From the NCBI GenBank assembly GCA_027484885.1, contig JAIXSD010000653.1, positions 1-7,887 on the forward strand: a DNA stretch of 7,887 nucleotides. The letters are read 5' to 3'. The position numbers and the translations under genes are program-made. Under the pieces are notes generated by a model that was not told the DNA's origin, ran no database searches, and saw only the letters and a list, made by a program, of their open reading frames with translations. Positions 6,901-7,887 of this stretch are shown here, piece by piece; position 1 is the first letter of the stretch, and every line of letters begins with the position of its first letter. The stretch comes from Rubrivivax sp. Lineage in GTDB: Bacteria; Pseudomonadota; Gammaproteobacteria; Burkholderiales; Burkholderiaceae_C.

Positions 6901-6983
6901 GACACCAGGCCCACCAGCAAGAGCAGCAAGGACATCACCGTCGCAAAAACCGGGCGACGGATGGAGGTTTCAGAAATCTTCAT
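3924..6983 (-). CDS. RND-family multidrug efflux permease (HAE1/AcrB-like)
   Basis: Inner-membrane proton-driven exporter that, as a trimer with an adaptor and an outer-membrane channel, expels drugs or other hydrophobic compounds. The protein is 1019 aa, close to the ~1040 of AcrB. The typical N-terminus MKISETSIRRPVFATVM leads into TM1 (about 13-30). A periplasmic half follows, then TM2-TM6 (about 335-484), TM7 (524-543), the second periplasmic half and TM8-TM12 (about 847-1003). Proton-relay residues are present: Asp400-Asp401 in GLVVDDAIVVLEN (TM4) and Lys915 in GLITKHGILIVEF (TM10). The ATG at 6983 was chosen because it begins the conserved N-terminus, 13 nt after the adaptor stop. An in-frame extension to 7103 would overlap the adaptor and adds 40 low-complexity residues. 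It is the second gene of the efflux operon and shows no sign of disruption. Substrates cannot be read from sequence. Confidence 0.96.
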   Translation of the reverse strand: MKISETSIRRPVFATVMSLLLLLVGLVSFSKLSLREYPRIDEPVVTVSTRLVGASSEVIESQVTKPLEDSISGIEGVDIVTSISRSESSQITVRFKLEKNPDNAAADVRDRVARVRGRLPTAVDEPVVAKVEADAQPTLRMAFTSETLDPLQVTDVVNRIVKPRLQTIPGVADVEIGGDRRYAVRVWLDAARLAAYKLTVQDVEDALRRQNLEVPAGRIESQQREFNVTARTDLNTVAQFAEVTLRQVAGYTVKLRDVARIEEAAASERSRVRLNGLPSVSLGVIKQATANPLEVSAAVTAMMPRLQQDLPAGITVRPASDNALFIERSIESVYHTIAEAVVLVALVVFVFLRTLRASIIPLVTIPVSLIGAFAIMAAAGFTVNTLTLLALVLAIGLVVDDAIVVLENIFRHIEEGLEPFQAALKGAKEIGFAVVAMTLTLVAVFAPLAFTPGRTGRIFVEFALTLAGAVLVSGFVALTLTPMMCSKLLRHNAKPTRFDAGMERALVWISDRYAAALRMALRQRWVVVLVMLASAGGTGWLYMNAKSELAPQEDRGVIVLPISAPDGATLAFTSRYLDAIEDIGATYPEFDRRFVFAGGSSVSSGLAIFRTVDWDQRSRSTAELARAMVPQMNLLPGVSAFPITPPSLGQGFTSRPVNFVIVTGDSYANLAKVTADFSAALAKNPGLVQIDNDLRLNKPELFLEVDRERAADLGVPVDQIARTVETMLGSRAVTRYKRDAEQYDVLVQTENQNRTTPQQIEQLYVRGKGDALVPLSSLVKVNEAVSPRELNHFNQRRSVAISAGLAPGYSLGEALEFMDKTAQQILPAGYATELNGVSREFKSSSGALSLVFVLALLFIFLVLAAQFESFIDPFVILLSVPLSMVGALAALQWAGGTLNVYSQIGLITLVGLITKHGILIVEFSNQLRQQGKATLEAVVEASALRLRPILMTTGAMVLGALPLALATGAGAESRQQIGWVIVGGMSLGTLLTIFVVPTMYTLFARKSIPGEITTPALAG

Positions 6984-6996
6984 GGCCGGTGGGCTT

Positions 6997-7887
6997 TCAG
7001 CGGCTGGCGGCTGAGGCAGCTGACGCGGCTGATGCCGAGGCAGCGGCGGCAGGCTTGCCGGCCTTCTTGCTGTCCACATCCACCACCTTGACCAGCTGGC
7101 CATCGCCGCGCAGCAGCTTGGCCTGGCCAGCGGTGACGACGCGCTCGCCCTCCTTCAGCCCGTCCAGCAGCTCGACCTGGCCGTTCAGGCGCAGGCCCAG
7201 CTTGGCCTCGATGCGGCGGGCCTTGAGCTGACCCTCTTCTTCAACCAGCTTGATCACAAACTGTTTGCCGGCCAGGGGAACCAGCGCTTCTTCCGGCACC
7301 AGCAAGGCGCCGGCATGGGTGGACAGCACCACGCGCACGCGGGCGAACAGGCCGGACTTCAGCTCGGGCGCCACACCCTGGATGCGCGCACGCACCAGCA
7401 GCGAGCGGCCGGCGGCGTCCAGCGACGTGTCCAGGGCTTCGATGCGGGCATTGAAATTGCGGCCCGGCCAGGCGTCCAGCGAGACCTCAACCTGCTGGCC
7501 GGCCTTGAGGCGCGGCACATAGCGCTCGGGCAGGCGGAAATCCACCCACATGGAGGAGGCATCTTCGAGGCTGACCAGATCGCTGCCGTCCTTGATGTAG
7601 TCACCCAGATTGACGGCGCGGATGCCAGCGCGGCCGCTGAAGGGCGCACGCACCTGCATGCGTGCCAGCTGCGCCTTGTTCAGCGCCACCTGCGCCTCGG
7701 CCACCTGCAAGGTGGCCTGGGCCTGATCCACCGCATTGGCGCTGACAAAGTTCTGCGCCAGCAGCTCGCGGTTGCGCTGCAGCTGGGTGCGGGCGATGCC
7801 GGCTTGCGCCTCGGCCTGCTGCAGCTGCGCGACTTGCAAGGCATCATCCAGCTGCACCAGCAGCTGGCCCTGGCGCACCATCTGGCC
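6997..7887 (-). CDS. RND efflux periplasmic adaptor subunit (HlyD/MexA-like), 5' end missing
   Basis: Membrane-fusion protein that links the RND permease to an outer-membrane channel. The frame stays open to the right edge, so the ATG at 7881 is internal: the two codons before it (Gly-Gln) continue the lipoyl-domain motif GQMVRQGQLLVQLDD. 296 residues are visible. Order: first lipoyl half (1-15); alpha-helical hairpin, Gln/Ala-rich with heptad-like spacing (about 16-78); second lipoyl half with RAPFSGRAGI (80-89) and NLGDYI (93-98); beta-barrel with MWVDFRLPERYV (113-124); and a membrane-proximal domain with LLVPEEALV (195-203) and GLKEGERVVTAGQAKL (243-258). It ends in a 19-residue Ala/Ser-rich tail after a KK/K basic patch, probably disordered. 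The signal or lipoprotein sequence and promoter lie beyond the edge. It is cotranscribed with the permease (13-nt gap). No outer-membrane factor is seen in the window. Confidence 0.94.
   Translation of the reverse strand, partial: GQMVRQGQLLVQLDDALQVAQLQQAEAQAGIARTQLQRNRELLAQNFVSANAVDQAQATLQVAEAQVALNKAQLARMQVRAPFSGRAGIRAVNLGDYIKDGSDLVSLEDASSMWVDFRLPERYVPRLKAGQQVEVSLDAWPGRNFNARIEALDTSLDAAGRSLLVRARIQGVAPELKSGLFARVRVVLSTHAGALLVPEEALVPLAGKQFVIKLVEEEGQLKARRIEAKLGLRLNGQVELLDGLKEGERVVTAGQAKLLRGDGQLVKVVDVDSKKAGKPAAAASASAASAASAASR

Noticed and set aside
4599..7091. 830-codon open frame on plus, opposite the RND permease
   Set aside because: It is the mirror of a clear RND coding frame. Its product is His/Gln/Gly/Arg-rich with no recognisable domain, as expected from antisense of GC-rich codons.
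6984..7103. Longer N-terminus for the RND permease starting at 7103
   Set aside because: It adds 40 low-complexity residues, overlaps the end of the adaptor gene, and the conserved family N-terminus begins exactly at the ATG at 6983.

Overview
The window looks like a chromosomal segment of a high-GC betaproteobacterium, most probably Burkholderiales (Roseateles/Rubrivivax/Leptothrix-like). This is inferred from strong G/C third-position bias, the types of protein present and a TAGAAT -10-like box. No marker gene fixes the genus.

Layout: (1) 1-892, minus strand: N-terminal half of a secreted DppA-type (family 5) peptide-binding protein, cut by the left edge. (2) 893-1091: divergent promoter region. 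(3) 1092-1988, plus: a membrane protein with four predicted TM segments and a C-terminal LytTR DNA-binding domain. (4) 2163-3194, plus: an exported S41-family peptidase, probably started at TTG behind a strong AAGGAG. It lacks a PDZ domain and the Tsp/CtpA-type catalytic Lys. (5) 3195-3923: a 729-bp gene-free gap between convergent genes. (6) 3924-6983, minus: a complete HAE1/AcrB-type RND efflux permease. (7) 6997-7887, minus: the periplasmic adaptor (MexA/AcrA-like), 13 nt upstream of the permease and cut by the right edge. Adaptor and permease form one operon. No outer-membrane channel gene is in the window, and none can follow the permease directly, because the next gene is convergent.

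The most interesting part is the gap. It holds two diverged copies of a ~280-290 nt element facing each other. Copy A is on plus, 63 nt after the peptidase stop. Copy B is on minus, 40 nt after the permease stop. Each copy therefore lies in sense orientation in the 3' region of the gene before it. Both copies share an ordered set of complementary arms and short invariant blocks, including a 27/27 identical block. In two internal stems the copies differ by base changes that are compensated on the opposite arm, and the closing stems differ in sequence but remain self-complementary in each copy. That pattern suggests selection on a folded RNA (or DNA) structure. I do not recognise the family.

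The protein genes are otherwise conventional. The LytTR and S41 genes are neighbours on one strand and may be functionally linked, but the sequence does not prove it.
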